Shown here in pieces: positions 10,620 through 21,386 of a stretch of DNA of 64,000 nucleotides. Made by a program: the position numbers and the translations under genes. How positions within the stretch are numbered: position 1 is the first letter of the stretch; each line of letters starts with the position of its first letter. The notes under the pieces are model-generated. The model was not told where the DNA came from. It saw only the letters and a program-made list of their open reading frames with translations, and ran no database searches. The stretch is from NCBI RefSeq assembly GCF_032854445.1, contig NC_088302.1, forward strand, positions 12,769,338 to 12,833,337. The letters run 5' to 3'. This stretch comes from Liolophura sinensis (lineage: Eukaryota > Mollusca > Polyplacophora > Chitonida > Chitonidae).

Positions 10620-11747
10620 TAAGCTGTGTGAACCAGACAATGAATGCTGAGTTGCACCACTTTCAGGGTTACCACTACTTTTAGCTGCACGCCTTTCTAA
10701 ATCACGCTTCCGTTTACGACAATCAGCCTTAAAGTGACCTACTTTGTGACAGTAAAAACATGCATAATTCTGTGTATCATTACTAACAGCAGCATTCAAT
10801 GGTTGATTAACATGGCCACTTGGTACATTTTGAGCAACATTACCGTTTTGGGTTTGCGACTGAAACATATTAGCATGGATTTTCAACATTTGTTTGGTCA
10901 AATCAATTAACTCTCTTCCCCATGTGGGGGTTTCATCAACTTTTACCGAGTCCTGTTCAGCAGACACTTCCTTAATATGCACTTTACCAGTCTGTGATTC
11001 TTCACATTCCTCCAAAGCAAGTTGCCTCAGTTCCAAGAACCCAAGATGACGATTATCGCGTGTACGTCGCTTTAAGAATCTCTGAACGGCCTGGTTTCTG
11101 ATACCCTCCACAAACTGTTCCTTAAGCCGTTCTTCACTTTCGGTTGAGTCAAGGTCCATTTTTTCCATCATTGACACAAGTGCATGAGAGTACTGAGTAA
11201 TTGTCTCTGTTGCCAACTGAGTTCTGTTATAAAACTCCCTCATCTGCTGTGGCCTTGAAGCGCGGCGACCAAACACACTTTTAAGAATGTCAAACAAATC
11301 ATATGGCGACTGGGGGTCTCTGTGACGAATTTCATCTTCAGCGGTTTCTTGAAGATAGTCTTTGAGAAACTGGACACCATCCTGGCCATCTAAATGTTGT
11401 GTTGACAGAGTTCGCTTCGCTCGCTCAATCCAGGAAGCAGGATCCTCTTTACCACTGTAAATTGGTAATTTAACGGGTGGGGGCAGGACAAGTCTAGTTT
11501 CAGGCAATGCAGTCTGTGTAGCACCTGACTCTTTGACAGCAGCGGCCAAAGTCACACGCAATTGTTCCATCTCCCTGCGCAGTTCCCTGACCTCGTCTGT
11601 TTCCGTGTTGGCCATAGGGACAGTTCTGTCTTTCCCTCTACCCTGGTTTTCTCGTATCTCAGATTTTGACTTACTGAACTTAACTTTGCCTTTGCTTGTT
11701 TTCTTTCTGCCTAATCCCACTTCTGACACCAGTGTGAGGTCGGCCAT
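10617..11747 (-). CDS. gag: Gypsy gag: nucleocapsid-type polyprotein
   Basis: A 376-residue protein starting MADLTLVSEVGLG. I chose this ATG because it lies about 27 bases downstream of the primer-binding site; the longer open frame (to 11,882) extends into the LTR. The N-terminal part is basic (KFSKSKSEIR), followed by a short coiled-coil-like stretch (VRELRREMEQLRVTL), a central retrotransposon capsid-like region (KLPIYSGKEDPASWIE; EQFVEGIRNQAVQRFL) and near the C-terminus a single CCHC zinc knuckle, CFYCHKVGHFKADC (residues about 330-343), which would bind the element RNA. It ends GSHSL then UGA, and the frame continues open into pol. The frame is intact, so the protein could be made if the LTR is active. 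Confidence 0.9.
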   Translation of the reverse strand: MADLTLVSEVGLGRKKTSKGKVKFSKSKSEIRENQGRGKDRTVPMANTETDEVRELRREMEQLRVTLAAAVKESGATQTALPETRLVLPPPVKLPIYSGKEDPASWIERAKRTLSTQHLDGQDGVQFLKDYLQETAEDEIRHRDPQSPYDLFDILKSVFGRRASRPQQMREFYNRTQLATETITQYSHALVSMMEKMDLDSTESEERLKEQFVEGIRNQAVQRFLKRRTRDNRHLGFLELRQLALEECEESQTGKVHIKEVSAEQDSVKVDETPTWGRELIDLTKQMLKIHANMFQSQTQNGNVAQNVPSGHVNQPLNAAVSNDTQNYACFYCHKVGHFKADCRKRKRDLERRAAKSSGNPESGATQHSLSGSHSL

Positions 11748-11773
11748 GTTTGTTGCAGAAAGAATTTCAACCA

Positions 11774-11791
11774 AAACGCCAAATTCCGCCA
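11774..11791 (-). promoter_or_regulatory. Putative tRNA primer-binding site
   Basis: Reading on the minus strand, TGGCGGAATTTGGCG starts six bases after the LTR end. A leading TGG, complementary to the CCA end of a tRNA, at this spacing is the expected position. I cannot name the tRNA. Confidence 0.55.
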
Positions 11792-11797
11792 CACAGT

Positions 11798-12895
11798 TGT
11801 AACAGTTTATTCGGTTCTGAGAAACACCGGTGAGAGGAAAAAAACCAGGGGAGGTCACCCTGACCTGAAACGACAATAACAATACATACTATAAACCTTC
11901 CATGTATTTACCATACATAACATAGGCTTACACCCAAATATCCTGTACCTATATACTGTCCTAGAATACACTTATACCATATATCAACACTAACTTAATA
12001 GTCATGTACCATGGTGAAGGGTTATTATGACCGCAACCACACGGGTAACTTGATAATGACTGTATATGCTATGGCCATGGACATATATAGACGTGTAACA
12101 ATTACAGCACGAGTATTTAAACCTGTCAGTGCTATACATTGTTCCTGTATTGCCACTTAATTATAGACCGGTTCCAACTCAAACAAACTGATAGGCATCT
12201 TATATTTTTTACAGTGAACAAAATATTTTCAGTGTACAGACACAGAATAAAGCTAGTAGCGAATGACTAGTTGTGTAATCACCACTCCATTAATTACCAA
12301 GAGTGAAACATTTAACTTCGTCGGACCTTTCATTTTGGATCTACATATAATACCCATATTTACTGAATGTAGGGCTCGTAACATGCATTTGTCTAAAACA
12401 TCCGTATGCATCTAAGAATACAAAAAAATATTCAAACACATTTCTGAAATGCTATTTAATCTCTCATAACTCTCTACTAATAACTAACAGTAAAAGCAAA
12501 TACTCGCTTAGGCGTTTCTGTTTTTCACAAATACTAACTAGACAAAATATGTTGCGCCGTAAGAACCAAGGCGTTGTGTTACTGAGTGCTCAATTACCGT
12601 TACATAGCGACACTCGGCTACGTATAAACTTTTGGCATTTACAACTCGCACGTTCACAGTTACAGTCGAGCGATTGCACTCGAAACATCGTTAAAACATC
12701 CTTGCATAACTAAAACGGTCATACAAGTTTACTAAGCTTCTAAAATAATATACATTACAAAGAAAGTTCAATTTACCTGCTGGTCAGTGAATCGTCATGC
12801 CGATGACGGTGCAGGGATTGCTGGGTATACAATTCCTACCTCCTTTTACAGAAAACTTACCAAGGGGGAATTAATCATACGCTAGACCTGTTACA
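11798..12895 (-). repeat. 5' LTR of the gypsy element
   Basis: The 1,098-bp segment has perfect 8-bp inverted ends, TGTAACAG and CTGTTACA, with the canonical TG...CA termini. It directly precedes the primer-binding site on the minus strand, has an AATAAA about 12 bases before its 3' end, and contains no ORF of note. Its outer end coincides with a homology break in the surrounding Penelope-like sequence. The partner LTR is missing, so neither LTR identity (insertion age) nor the target duplication can be read. Confidence 0.75.
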
Positions 12896-13200
12896 TTTGA
12901 TATGGAATTCATGCCTGGAATATTCATTGTCTTCCCGGCATCATTGAAAACTGATGACCGCTTCTCTCTTGTGTGTTACCGGCTTTAGGCCCCTATTTCT
13001 TATTTGTATAACTTCTTACATACCTTTGTCTTTGGGAGTTAGTGTTAAACGTTGTTTTGGAAATGGACCTTGCGATTATCGACTTGGAACGCCCTTTTAC
13101 GGACTACGAACGGTGTATGAATGTCGGACTTGACGCTTATATTTATCAGAACTATATTAACGTCACAGGGGAAAAGGCCTTTTTCAGTTAAACTACATAC
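12896..13200 (+). mobile_element. Penelope-like element copy A, tail beyond the gypsy insertion
   Basis: Homologous in inverted orientation to 5,018-5,312, beginning at the base after the gypsy LTR (TTTGATATGGAATTC here, TTTGACATGGAATTC there). It is the downstream, non-RT part of the element and fits as the continuation of copy A at 7,050-8,628 in the same orientation. The intervening gypsy therefore looks like a nested insertion. Confidence 0.65.
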
Positions 13201-13269
13201 AAGGGTTACCATTCATAGGATTTTTCCATGTTTATCCAGTTGCTTGAATTCTCGTTAATAACGATGTGT

Positions 13270-14130
13270 GAATACGAGGAAGCCATATATCAAGAGTGTA
13301 TAGGTATTCCGATGTGTAGAAATTGCCCCCCCCCCCCTTCCTTTTTGGCTGACCTTTACCTTTTCAGAATACCACTAAATGCAGAAACTATGAAACAGTA
13401 ATCCTCATTTTCTGACATTCACTAAAAGCTGTATTGATGATCTGCTACCTTTACACAACCCATATATAGCAAAGGTTATGAAAGATATTTACCCACCCTC
13501 GCTGGATTTAAAGGAAAGCACAGACTCTCCAGATAGCACATTTTATCTCAACCTATATTTGTACAAAGAACAGAACGGTTACCTCTCTCGCACACTTTAC
13601 GACAAAAGGGATAGTATCCATTTTGATATTGTAAATTATCCTTACTGTGATAGCAATGTACCAAAGTGTCCTGCATATGGCGTGCACATATCTCGCCTTG
13701 TAGCATTTGTTAGATCTAGTTATTACTGCGAAAACTAATGTGTCATGGCCATTCCATCAAATTTGTACACTCTAAGTTTCTTTACTCTAGGTAAATATGG
13801 ACAGAGCGTCCAGAATCTCCAGCGGTCTGCTTTATGACTGTCTAATTTCGCTTAAGCTGGGTCTGGTGACTTTGTATTCATCGTGTTGAATGTATGGACA
13901 GCTGCAATCAAAGCTCAGCTCTGATACATATTTCATTATCGACAACTTATGTTATAGCATGGTACATGATTTGAACACTGATTTTACCCGTTCGTCTAGC
14001 ACATTCCTTGCGTCTTTCCAATATCATTGAAACTGTTGACTCTTTGCATGATTTCGTCCGACTCTCATACTTTATATACGACTGGTATACGAATGTCTGT
14101 TTTCGACTGGTAGATTCATGTCTACTTCAA
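13270..14130 (+). pseudogene. Penelope-like reverse transcriptase, copy B (5'-truncated)
   Basis: The 13,478-13,738 ORF (MKDIYPPSLDLKESTDSPDS, then NLYLYKEQNGYLSRTLYDKRD, ending at YGVHISRLVAFVRSS) aligns with the broken copy A at 8,190-8,450. Just upstream the catalytic box reads CIDD instead of YIDD (about 13,431), a change at a normally invariant residue. The upstream RT motifs are absent, so this copy is 5'-truncated; downstream, 13,990-14,130 matches the tails at 46,830-46,960 and 13,080-13,150. It lies less than 100 bases after the tail of copy A in the same direction, a head-to-tail arrangement reported as common for Penelope-like elements. Stops after 13,738 confirm it is dead. Confidence 0.65.
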
Positions 14131-15712
14131 TTTCGTTTAACCTGTTTAATAAGCAAAAACAAAAAAAAAAATCCTGTGGTGATCTAACAAATGCGTCAGG
14201 GTGAGATGAGGCCGGAGGAAAAACAGGCTGCTCAAAACAGATCTCTAGTTATGTATTAAAATACAGCACAATTGCCGACTGCAAAAAATCATTCAGTCAC
14301 ATCCCTTAGGCTGGTCAAAAGAGAGACAAGGAAATAATTTATTCGAATGTTGGAATCAATCTTTTTCAGTTGTGGGTAGACGTGAATTACTGTGATTTCT
14401 TTCAGGTGGCTCGTGAACAACAGCGTTTTTCAGTTGTCGCGAAGAACAAATCTTTAATCTAATGAATTAATTTATCTAGCTTCGTGTAGGCATTTAAAGC
14501 ACGTGTTTGATCTCAAACGATTGCATTTATTCCGAAAAATCAGAACAATGATTTGTCGGACATCACGGGAAGAACAAATCACATGAATCCATTCTGCAAA
14601 AATGACTCACGAAGTTATTTTAGACATAAATTCACTTAGGACATGTCTGCGAATCACAGGAGTTGGTCTCGACAAATCAGGACGAAATTTGCCAAACCAT
14701 GGGTGGTCAGATACAAGCGTGTTTCAAGAAAAGTAATTGCATCTGTCTGCTTGTGACGTCCTTTGAGTTTTCAGATATTTTTCATGACCAGTGGGTAATG
14801 GTTTAGTTCAATGTTTACTGACAGAGTCAGCAGGAATTCAATTACCATCACAAATTCCCAGCTGTGCTCTGATAAAACTGATTTGCAAATTAATACACAA
14901 GCTACACAAGATATCAGAATGATGTTTCTTACAGTGCGTGTGATTTCAAGAAAAGCATACCTAACTCTACATCCTTTAAAATATAATGAACTCAACCAAA
15001 ATTCTCCACCATAATATCAATACGAGAACAAAAATGCACCAAGGCTTGAAAATTGAACTTGGGGGAAATCGGAAAAAAATAACTACTCCTGACTTTGCTC
15101 GTCTATGACTTTAAGGTACTTAATACTTATGTTAATGATTATCATCATGGTGGGAAATTTGCGTTAAAATTTCTGACGTCATCGACTTTCAACGAACGGC
15201 TTAAATATAAACACGTACATGTATGCTTAGTAAAATGGCAGGTGAACAACTTTCGCATTCCCTTCAATGAAATATTTATCTGAGAGCGTCATCAATTGTC
15301 GGACAAAATTTGGTGTGTCCGTCTGACATAGTTTGCGAATACCACTTGTAAACTATGGTTTATACTCACAAATCTCTTCTTTTGGTGAAAATAACGTACT
15401 CCGTGAGATTAACTCTACTTCAGAGCAAACGTTGTCTATGACGCAGAACGAGAGGCTTCTTATCAAGTCGCGTCTTTATTACCCTTCGCTATAATGGTGA
15501 GGTATTCTGAAACAGGGAACACAAAGTTTTGTAAACATAACATGTACTTAATCTGTAAATGGTCAGGAACTAGAATCGCGGACCGGACACGAAGCTAATA
15601 CCCATATCTACAGTAGATATCAGCGAAATGACAATGTTGTTTCACGTAACACTATATAAGATGATGATGGTAACATAATGAGCACTGTAGTCTAGCTCCT
15701 ATCTCGTTGGTG
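14131..15712. other. Non-coding stretch
   Basis: No gene, RNA or repeat family is recognised apart from a short A-run near 14,159. Overlapping ORFs of 60-75 codons on both strands lack any domain. Confidence 0.4.
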
Positions 15713-15903
15713 TATTTATTTATTTTTTAATTTTCACCGACACGACGGTGACCAGCAATGTGGTGAGAGGAAATCACACAGGGCCCGCAAGAAATTCACA
15801 ACCATCCGCTGGCCGCTGGTTTCCCACGTACAACCGCAGACTAAGCCTGGAAGACCTGGACTTGAACTGGTGCCAACAGCTATTGTCTCTCCTGGGGTGG
15901 GAT
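15713..15903 (+). mobile_element. SINE of the TTTATTT type, longer copy
   Basis: It begins TTATTTATTTTTTAATTTTCAC and continues with GGTGAGAGGAAAT, CACAACCATCCGC, TTTCCCACGTAC and GGACTTGAACTGG, following the same order as the copies at 5,569 and 28,920 but extending further 3'. No clear target duplication was identified. The minus-strand ORF 15,916-15,734 is a shadow of this repeat. Confidence 0.65.
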
Positions 15904-15949
15904 ACATTTTAACCACAACGTAGCGAACATGTGGGCAATAGAGCGTTGT

Positions 15950-16400
15950 ATAACGTTTCCATTCACAGAGAGAAAATCCTCGATGATTCCCCGCCCTGAC
16001 ACGAACAGAGAATGAGCCGGTGTGGAGTGAATTGATGAGCCTACAGAACCCAGCCTCGTCGCTTCAGCAATGCGTCTTCCTTCTTCTAATGGAGGGTTTT
16101 TTTTTAAATGCCAATGCTAAAATCAAAGCGCGTAATAGTGTGGATAGCTCCTGGATGTGGCATGTAGCTTTATACTGTTAGAGAGGAGTGACTTGAGCGA
16201 GATCAGAAGAAATTCTGTTTTCCCGTGTGTGGAAGACAAACACGCCATGTCTGCTTTGAGCCCAATCGTAGAGGCTCGACAATCGGTGGGAGGAAATTTT
16301 GGAAAGCACATTGCTATCAACTCGGCAGATTGCAGAGTTTCCATGTACAGATTGTTCCAAAACACCACAATTAATGAGCCAAAATAAGAAAGCATGTCTC
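15950..16400 (+). repeat. Dispersed repeat R4, copy 1
   Basis: Matches 61,150-61,470 in inverted orientation (GAAAATCCTCGATGATT; GAGCGAGATCAGAAGAAAT) and 27,715-27,835 in direct orientation (GCTAAAATCAA, GTGCGTAAT-type run, TGTAGCTTTATA, GCTGTTTTCCCATGTGTGG-type run). The overlapping ORFs on both strands have no domain and are not conserved as proteins between copies. Confidence 0.6.
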
Positions 16401-16470
16401 TGGCCACGGGATCACAAAGCGATCTTAGGCTTAAATCAAAATTTGAATCAATAAACTTGATATGTTCTTT
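16390..16470 (+). repeat. Short dispersed element with ACAAAGCGATCTTAG motif (R10)
   Basis: GGGATCACAAAGCGATCTTAG followed by TTAAATCAAAATTTGA resembles 47,496-47,560 (GATTCCACAAAGCCATTTCTGAG, AAGTCAAAATCTAAAAT). It may be one end of a small non-autonomous transposon; the second end is not found. Confidence 0.4.
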
Positions 16471-17489
16471 TCCGTTGATTTTCCTGAAATTTGTTGTAAA
16501 ATAACGTACCCGGGATTAACGGTGTGAAACAAAATTTTGACTTTGTTACGTAATAAATAACATTTTAAAAGTAATTTGGCGCCAGAGAGCATTGCTCATT
16601 ACCTTTACAATTACCCTAACACTTTGAAATAAGAAAGTAATCCTCCAAGTGTTCTAAAATGCACATATCGTTAGAACATATATTAATAAAACAAGGAGCA
16701 GAACGACTTCATCTCGGTCAGTGAATCAACGGTTTTTCTTCGCTGAGCTGTCCGAAGGAGGTCCGGAGATACGCAGATCAGGCACGGGGGTACGGCATGT
16801 TGTCGTCCGGCCCTGGCTTGTGCTAATCCCGGGACTAAGTGGGTACTCCACACCGCATACCGATAGCTTCACGTCCATCTATGTGATCCGTCTGATACAG
16901 GGTTGAAATGAACAGTGAACAACTAATTAATGCCTTTTTAATCTGCTTGATCTATGAATGTAAATTAAACCGCCACTTTTCTGTGCGACAACGTCTTAGT
17001 TGGCCGCGTGGTTTTATAACTCAAGACGAGTGGACCATTTCGCCAAGCAGTTACCTCCCGTACTGAGGTTAATCGTCACAACACCTTGTAAACAGGTAAT
17101 CCCTAAACAACACTCTGTTGTTCACATGGTTCACGTAAGCTTTACAAAAATCGATGACACATGTTCAAAGTTCATCGAATGGCAATTTCGACCTGTTCAA
17201 TACGGTACCAGTGTGACTGTTCTGAAGTAACGTGAAAAGATTAATACATTTTACTTAGATTGTAGAACGCTGAAGTACAAAATTTAGAGTATCAGGGCTA
17301 AATGAATAAAGTGGGCGGCTTTTTCAATGAAAGACAGTAAGAATACTCAGGTCATGTACAAATGTAAGTCCTCCATTTACGTGATTTGCAACTGTATCCT
17401 TCCTGAATAATTTATTCACGCCAATTGTCTGATACTTCCACGTACGAGCAATAAAGGGTTGTCTCTCCAGTGCAATTGGAAGACAAGAA

Positions 17490-17765
17490 TACCTTTTCTT
17501 CTCCACGATCAATAAATATATGGTCATCTTCACGGTAGTGTCAACCAGATGGTTGATCTCAGGATACATGGGGAGACGTATATAGTTACCCTGTACTAGG
17601 CATAATGCTAGACAATGACAGATAGCTTTGAGACTACCAATATGCCTTGTTACTTATCAGCCCTATTTGACCCGTCAGTCTCGTGATGATGAAGCACCGT
17701 GTACCCTGTCACAGCGATACGTTGATGTTGGTGCCACATGATATATGTCATGATTTAAAACGTCT
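17490..17765 (+). repeat. Dispersed repeat R2, partial copy
   Basis: Shares ATCAATAAATATATGGTC with 61,970-62,040, and CCTATTTGACCCGTC..CGTGATGATGAA and GTCACAGCGATACGTTGA with the R2 copies at 60,360-60,490 (inverted) and 53,440-53,560 (direct). No protein coding is recognised. Confidence 0.55.
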
Positions 17766-20430
17766 GAATTGACACTTTAGTAACACAAGGCTATGTAATG
17801 ACTAATGTTTTCTTAAAGATACCAGGAATAGTATAAAGGTTCGACTGCTGTGGAGATTAAACGTCTACATGGCTTGTTTTGTCGCTCTGGCACTGTACTT
17901 AGTTGACACAAAGTAAGTGAGCGTTTTGTTTGAATAATGTCCCAAGAACAATGGGGACCAGGTTAAATAATTTAAAAAAAAACAACAACAACAAAAAAAA
18001 ACATCTTAGCAAATGGTATCACGGGAACGTAAAAGCTAAGGGGTATGCAGTCTGCACCAAAAAATTTTCCCTATAAAATACATGTTTTATGTTTAAGTTA
18101 ATACGTACTATGAAATTGTGTTATTCTCCATCTGTTTTGTGTCTATTCGTACGCAACGTAGATTACATACGCACCAAAGGATAACTGTATGTAGACAATA
18201 ATTAGGGGATAATGTTGAGAACATCTAATGTCTTTTTAAGTTGATAATGTGTGCTTTGCCCATGATTTGATGAGGAAGATAGAAAACGCCCTGTAATGAC
18301 AGGCTTCCGTGAAGAAAGCCACCTGGGAAAAGATCAATCAACAGCGACTAAAATCGGTCAGCTGATTTGCTTGACCTGGCGTGAATCAAAGCCTCTGTTG
18401 GGAGAAACCATTGCGCGGAAGGTTACTGCGATGCCTCTTCATTTCCTCGATCGCTTGGGGTAAAGCGATGATGTCAACGACATTCCCGGACCAGCCAACT
18501 CGCTAACTTTTCTCAATTAGGAAACGTGCACCTATGACTGAGCACTCGTGGGGTTCCACACGTCTAACAAATTAATCCCTCATCGATACGTCCAGAAAGG
18601 TGGTGAATTCAGGACAAGGTCAAAAGTGTGCCGGAAATGCGGGGATCCGACAAACGTCTCGGCTAGCCACACGTAATCCGAAACGTTCATAATCTGTTCC
18701 CTGTCTTCTCGATTTTCTGCTTAATGCAATGGCCTCTCTGCAATGCCTACAATGGATTCTGTGTTCGCCAACCAAACATGGTATTTTCTACTGAGGCTTT
18801 TCAGCTGGTAATAGTGGCTTGAGCTTTGATACTGTCTTTCTCAGCTTCTCACACTGGCTTAGATATTTGCTACTCAGGGCCAAGTTGTTAGCTACTGTAT
18901 TAACAAGCCTGGTAATAAGTGGTATCTGACATGTAAATTCTTAGTCACACTCAATAGACAAAGTCAAATTAGCGCTTTCAGATCATATTTAACATTATGT
19001 TACACAGCTTTTTGAAGGCTAAGTACGCAATTAAAGACTTGGCTTAAAGGTAATTTTGGCACGTGTTATTCCACGTTTTGAACAACCGGGCCGTGGTTTT
19101 TATCATTGCTACATTGCCTTAAACGTTTAGTACGATGGCTTCTCAGTTTGCAATGTGGTTTAAAGGAATGCCATTCCAGCTTTCTCTGCCCTGGTCACGA
19201 CTTTTTACTGGATGCAGTCAATTCACTATATTTCCATTACTCCCTGCGAAGCTAGCCACATCGGCTGTACTGCCTGTATCTTTTATATTTGATTTAGTGA
19301 TTTCTGCTCTCGCTGGAATGGTCTGTCGTTGTGCTACAGTGGTGTCTTGTTCTGTCACACTGGCTTTTCTATATGCTAGAGTGGCGTTTCTGATTGGTGC
19401 AATAAATATTCTGCAAGTTACAGGGGTGAGCAAGAAAGAAATCTGAGAAAGAAAAAGGAAAGCAGGGAAATACACACGACTATAAAAGTGTCATACCTCC
19501 GAGACAGTTTATTGTTATAAAATAGATCAATATCCCACGAGAGACGATGTATAACTAATTTCTGGCACAGTGCAAATGTTGGTTGATTTAAATATAATGC
19601 TATATTAAACTGTGTAACACTGGCTGTGGTAAGAGGCCTTGAACATCAACAAAACTTACCCGAGGCTGTCCGCTTCCGTAGTTGTGACAATTACACATCA
19701 CTGAAGCAGTTTGAATTTAATGTAATCTACGTGTTGTTAAAATCTATTCACGCATCAGTCTTTAATGTTTAGCATATATAGGTATTAAATCGATTAATTT
19801 CTTCCTGCCACATATTTAGTATATTGATCTCTTGACCGTCATGAGTACAGTGGCTAGGGTATTGCGGCGTATTAAGTACCAATAAAGTGTAACCCATTTG
19901 TTCCCATTTGTTGAACCGCAAGATGCTGTGTTGCCCAATCTCACTGCCTCGTTGTTAATAGAAAATCATTCGCTTAATTGCCTCTTTTCCCAAGAGAGTA
20001 AGGCTGTTGTTTCCTGCGCCGGATTATATCGGTAAGAAAATGGGGAAAGTCATAAGAACTGAAATCATGTACAACGTGACGTCATCCAGTAAATTAGGAA
20101 GTCTCAAACCCATTTGATTTTTGTTTTTATCTCTTGAAGCTGTTCTTTAAGAGACTGTGTTTATCAGTTATATCTGTTATATTGTAAAATCGATGCTTGG
20201 GTCTTAATAAGCATAGGCCAGAAATGAAGCATTTGTGAAGTATGTGCCAAAATGAGTATAGCTGAACAACATGGAACTATTTTAGACCAACTATTGAGAA
20301 CAAATTAGCTTACCGGCCTCGCAATTCATACTTGTTCTCCAACTATGCACAAATGAACGTTTGCCTGAGGGATTTGGGGACATGATTGTTTATCTCATTG
20401 GCCGACCTGTGTAGACGAAGAGAAGGGCTT
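17766..20430. other. Non-coding stretch
   Basis: Contains an A/CAA-rich run at about 17,970-18,002 and a 103-codon ORF (19,135-19,446) that is hydrophobic but has no recognisable domain and overlaps an opposite-strand ORF of similar length. I see no gene I can support. Confidence 0.4.
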
Positions 20431-20432
20431 CT

Positions 20433-20540
20433 GGGTCAGTAAATCAATCAGGTGAGGTAGCTAGCTATCAGGAGGTCTTTCCTTTGCTGAAATGTTCGAG
20501 TTTCACTACAGTGGTCCGGAGATACGGGAGGGGGGGGGGG
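20433..20540 (+). repeat. Diverged repeat pair R9 (with 16,715-16,800)
   Basis: GGGTCAGTAAATCAATCA followed by CTTTCCTTTGCTGAAATGTTCGA, then GGTCCGGAGATACG, parallels GGTCAGTGAATCAACGG, TTTTCTTCGCTGAGCTGTCCGA and GGTCCGGAGATACG at 16,715-16,770. A G-run of about ten follows at 20,529. Identity unknown. Confidence 0.45.
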
Positions 20541-20649
20541 CACGGAGAGCCGATCATTTGGCCTAATTATTGCATCAACGGCTTGTGAACTTGTAACTCC
20601 ATACCAAAGCTCTCCTGTTCATATACATAACCCACACGTTCAACGTTGA

Positions 20650-20925
20650 ATCCAGTGGCCATTTCGTGCTGTCATTTCGTGCCCGTACCTGTTGTGAACT
20701 AACATGAGTGATTGGGATTTAAAGTCGTACTTAACAATTTTTCAGTCATATGACGACGAAAGAATCATTACTGTGCAAGTGATGTGCCTTCTTGTTGCAG
20801 CACGGATTTCCACCGCTGTTTTGTCTAGCGCTACCTCACTGAGACGCCTCACCGAAGGCAATTAAGCCGTACCGCTCGAGCCATTATACAGATACGGGCC
20901 AACCAGAGAGACTCGACTCAGTAAA
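20650..20925 (-). mobile_element. tRNA-derived SINE, minus strand
   Basis: On the minus strand it contains the body seen at 32,280-32,499: CAGTGAGG/CAGTGAAG beside the GGCGTCTC run, AGCGGTGGAAATCCGTGCTGC and GTTAAGTACGAC. It extends further at its 3' end than the 32 kb copy. The tRNA-like head is not clear here. Confidence 0.7.
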
Positions 20926-21341
20926 CTGACATGAAGATTATATACTAAATAGCACGCGTGGCGACCAAATAATGTAGGTATGTATAGCAACCAACGACGG
21001 AAAGGGTAATAGTGTTTGGACATAGTCTCTTTGTTTATGTTTTGCTGACTGCCTATTTATTTGTTTTATATTACATGATATTTCGGACACATTATGGACA
21101 TATACTTCCACAGTATTATACAGGTTGTAATCCAGGCGAGGAAAAGGAAATTTGTAGTGTTTTTTTCACAGAAGTGTCGTGCAACACATTGTTATACACA
21201 GAGAAGGAATATTCTTTGTTCTTAACAAAAGAGTAGTTGGAGGCATTTATATATTACTGCATGGCGTTACAGATGGATTTGAACATACTGGACCATGTTT
21301 CATTCGTCACGTTCCATGTCCGAATTCACGCCTGCGCCATG

Positions 21342-21369
21342 TTGGATCGAAAAAGAGGCTTAGTGGGCA
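21342..21369 (+). repeat. 28-bp inverted motif, left copy (possible transposon end)
   Basis: TTGGATCGAAAAAGAGGCTT followed by AGTGGGCA matches the reverse complement of 27,349-27,376 at 25 of 28 positions, and similarity stops sharply outside both. It lies 17 bases before the start codon at 21,387. It may be the terminal or subterminal inverted repeat of the composite element, or a promoter motif shared by its two genes. Confidence 0.6.
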
Positions 21370-21386
21370 TCCTCGGTTGTTGGAAA

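Larger units (their letters stand above)
8829..12895 (-). mobile_element. Ty3/gypsy LTR retrotransposon (3' half in assembly gap)
   Basis: On the minus strand the order is 5' LTR (12,895-11,798), primer-binding site (about 11,791-11,774), gag (11,747-10,617) and pol (10,616-8,829), cut by the N gap within pol just past the RT domain. RNase H, integrase and the 3' LTR are not present in the window. The protease-RT order and the YLDD box with flanking residues are typical of Ty3/gypsy. No env is visible. The right boundary is supported independently, because Penelope-like sequence homologous to 5,018-5,312 begins at the base after the LTR end. Confidence 0.88.

Noticed and set aside
10617-11882. 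Longer gag start at 11,882
   Set aside because: It would start inside the LTR, upstream of the primer-binding site; the ATG at 11,747 fits the element structure.
8829-12895. Endogenous retrovirus with env
   Set aside because: No env-like frame is visible; the missing part lies in the gap, so only a Ty3/gypsy retrotransposon call is supported.
16123-16407. Overlapping ORFs as possible genes
   Set aside because: They coincide with repeat R4 and are not preserved in its other copies.
19135-19475. Hydrophobic 103-codon ORF resembling a membrane protein
   Set aside because: Overlaps an equally long opposite-strand ORF, has no recognisable family or splice context.
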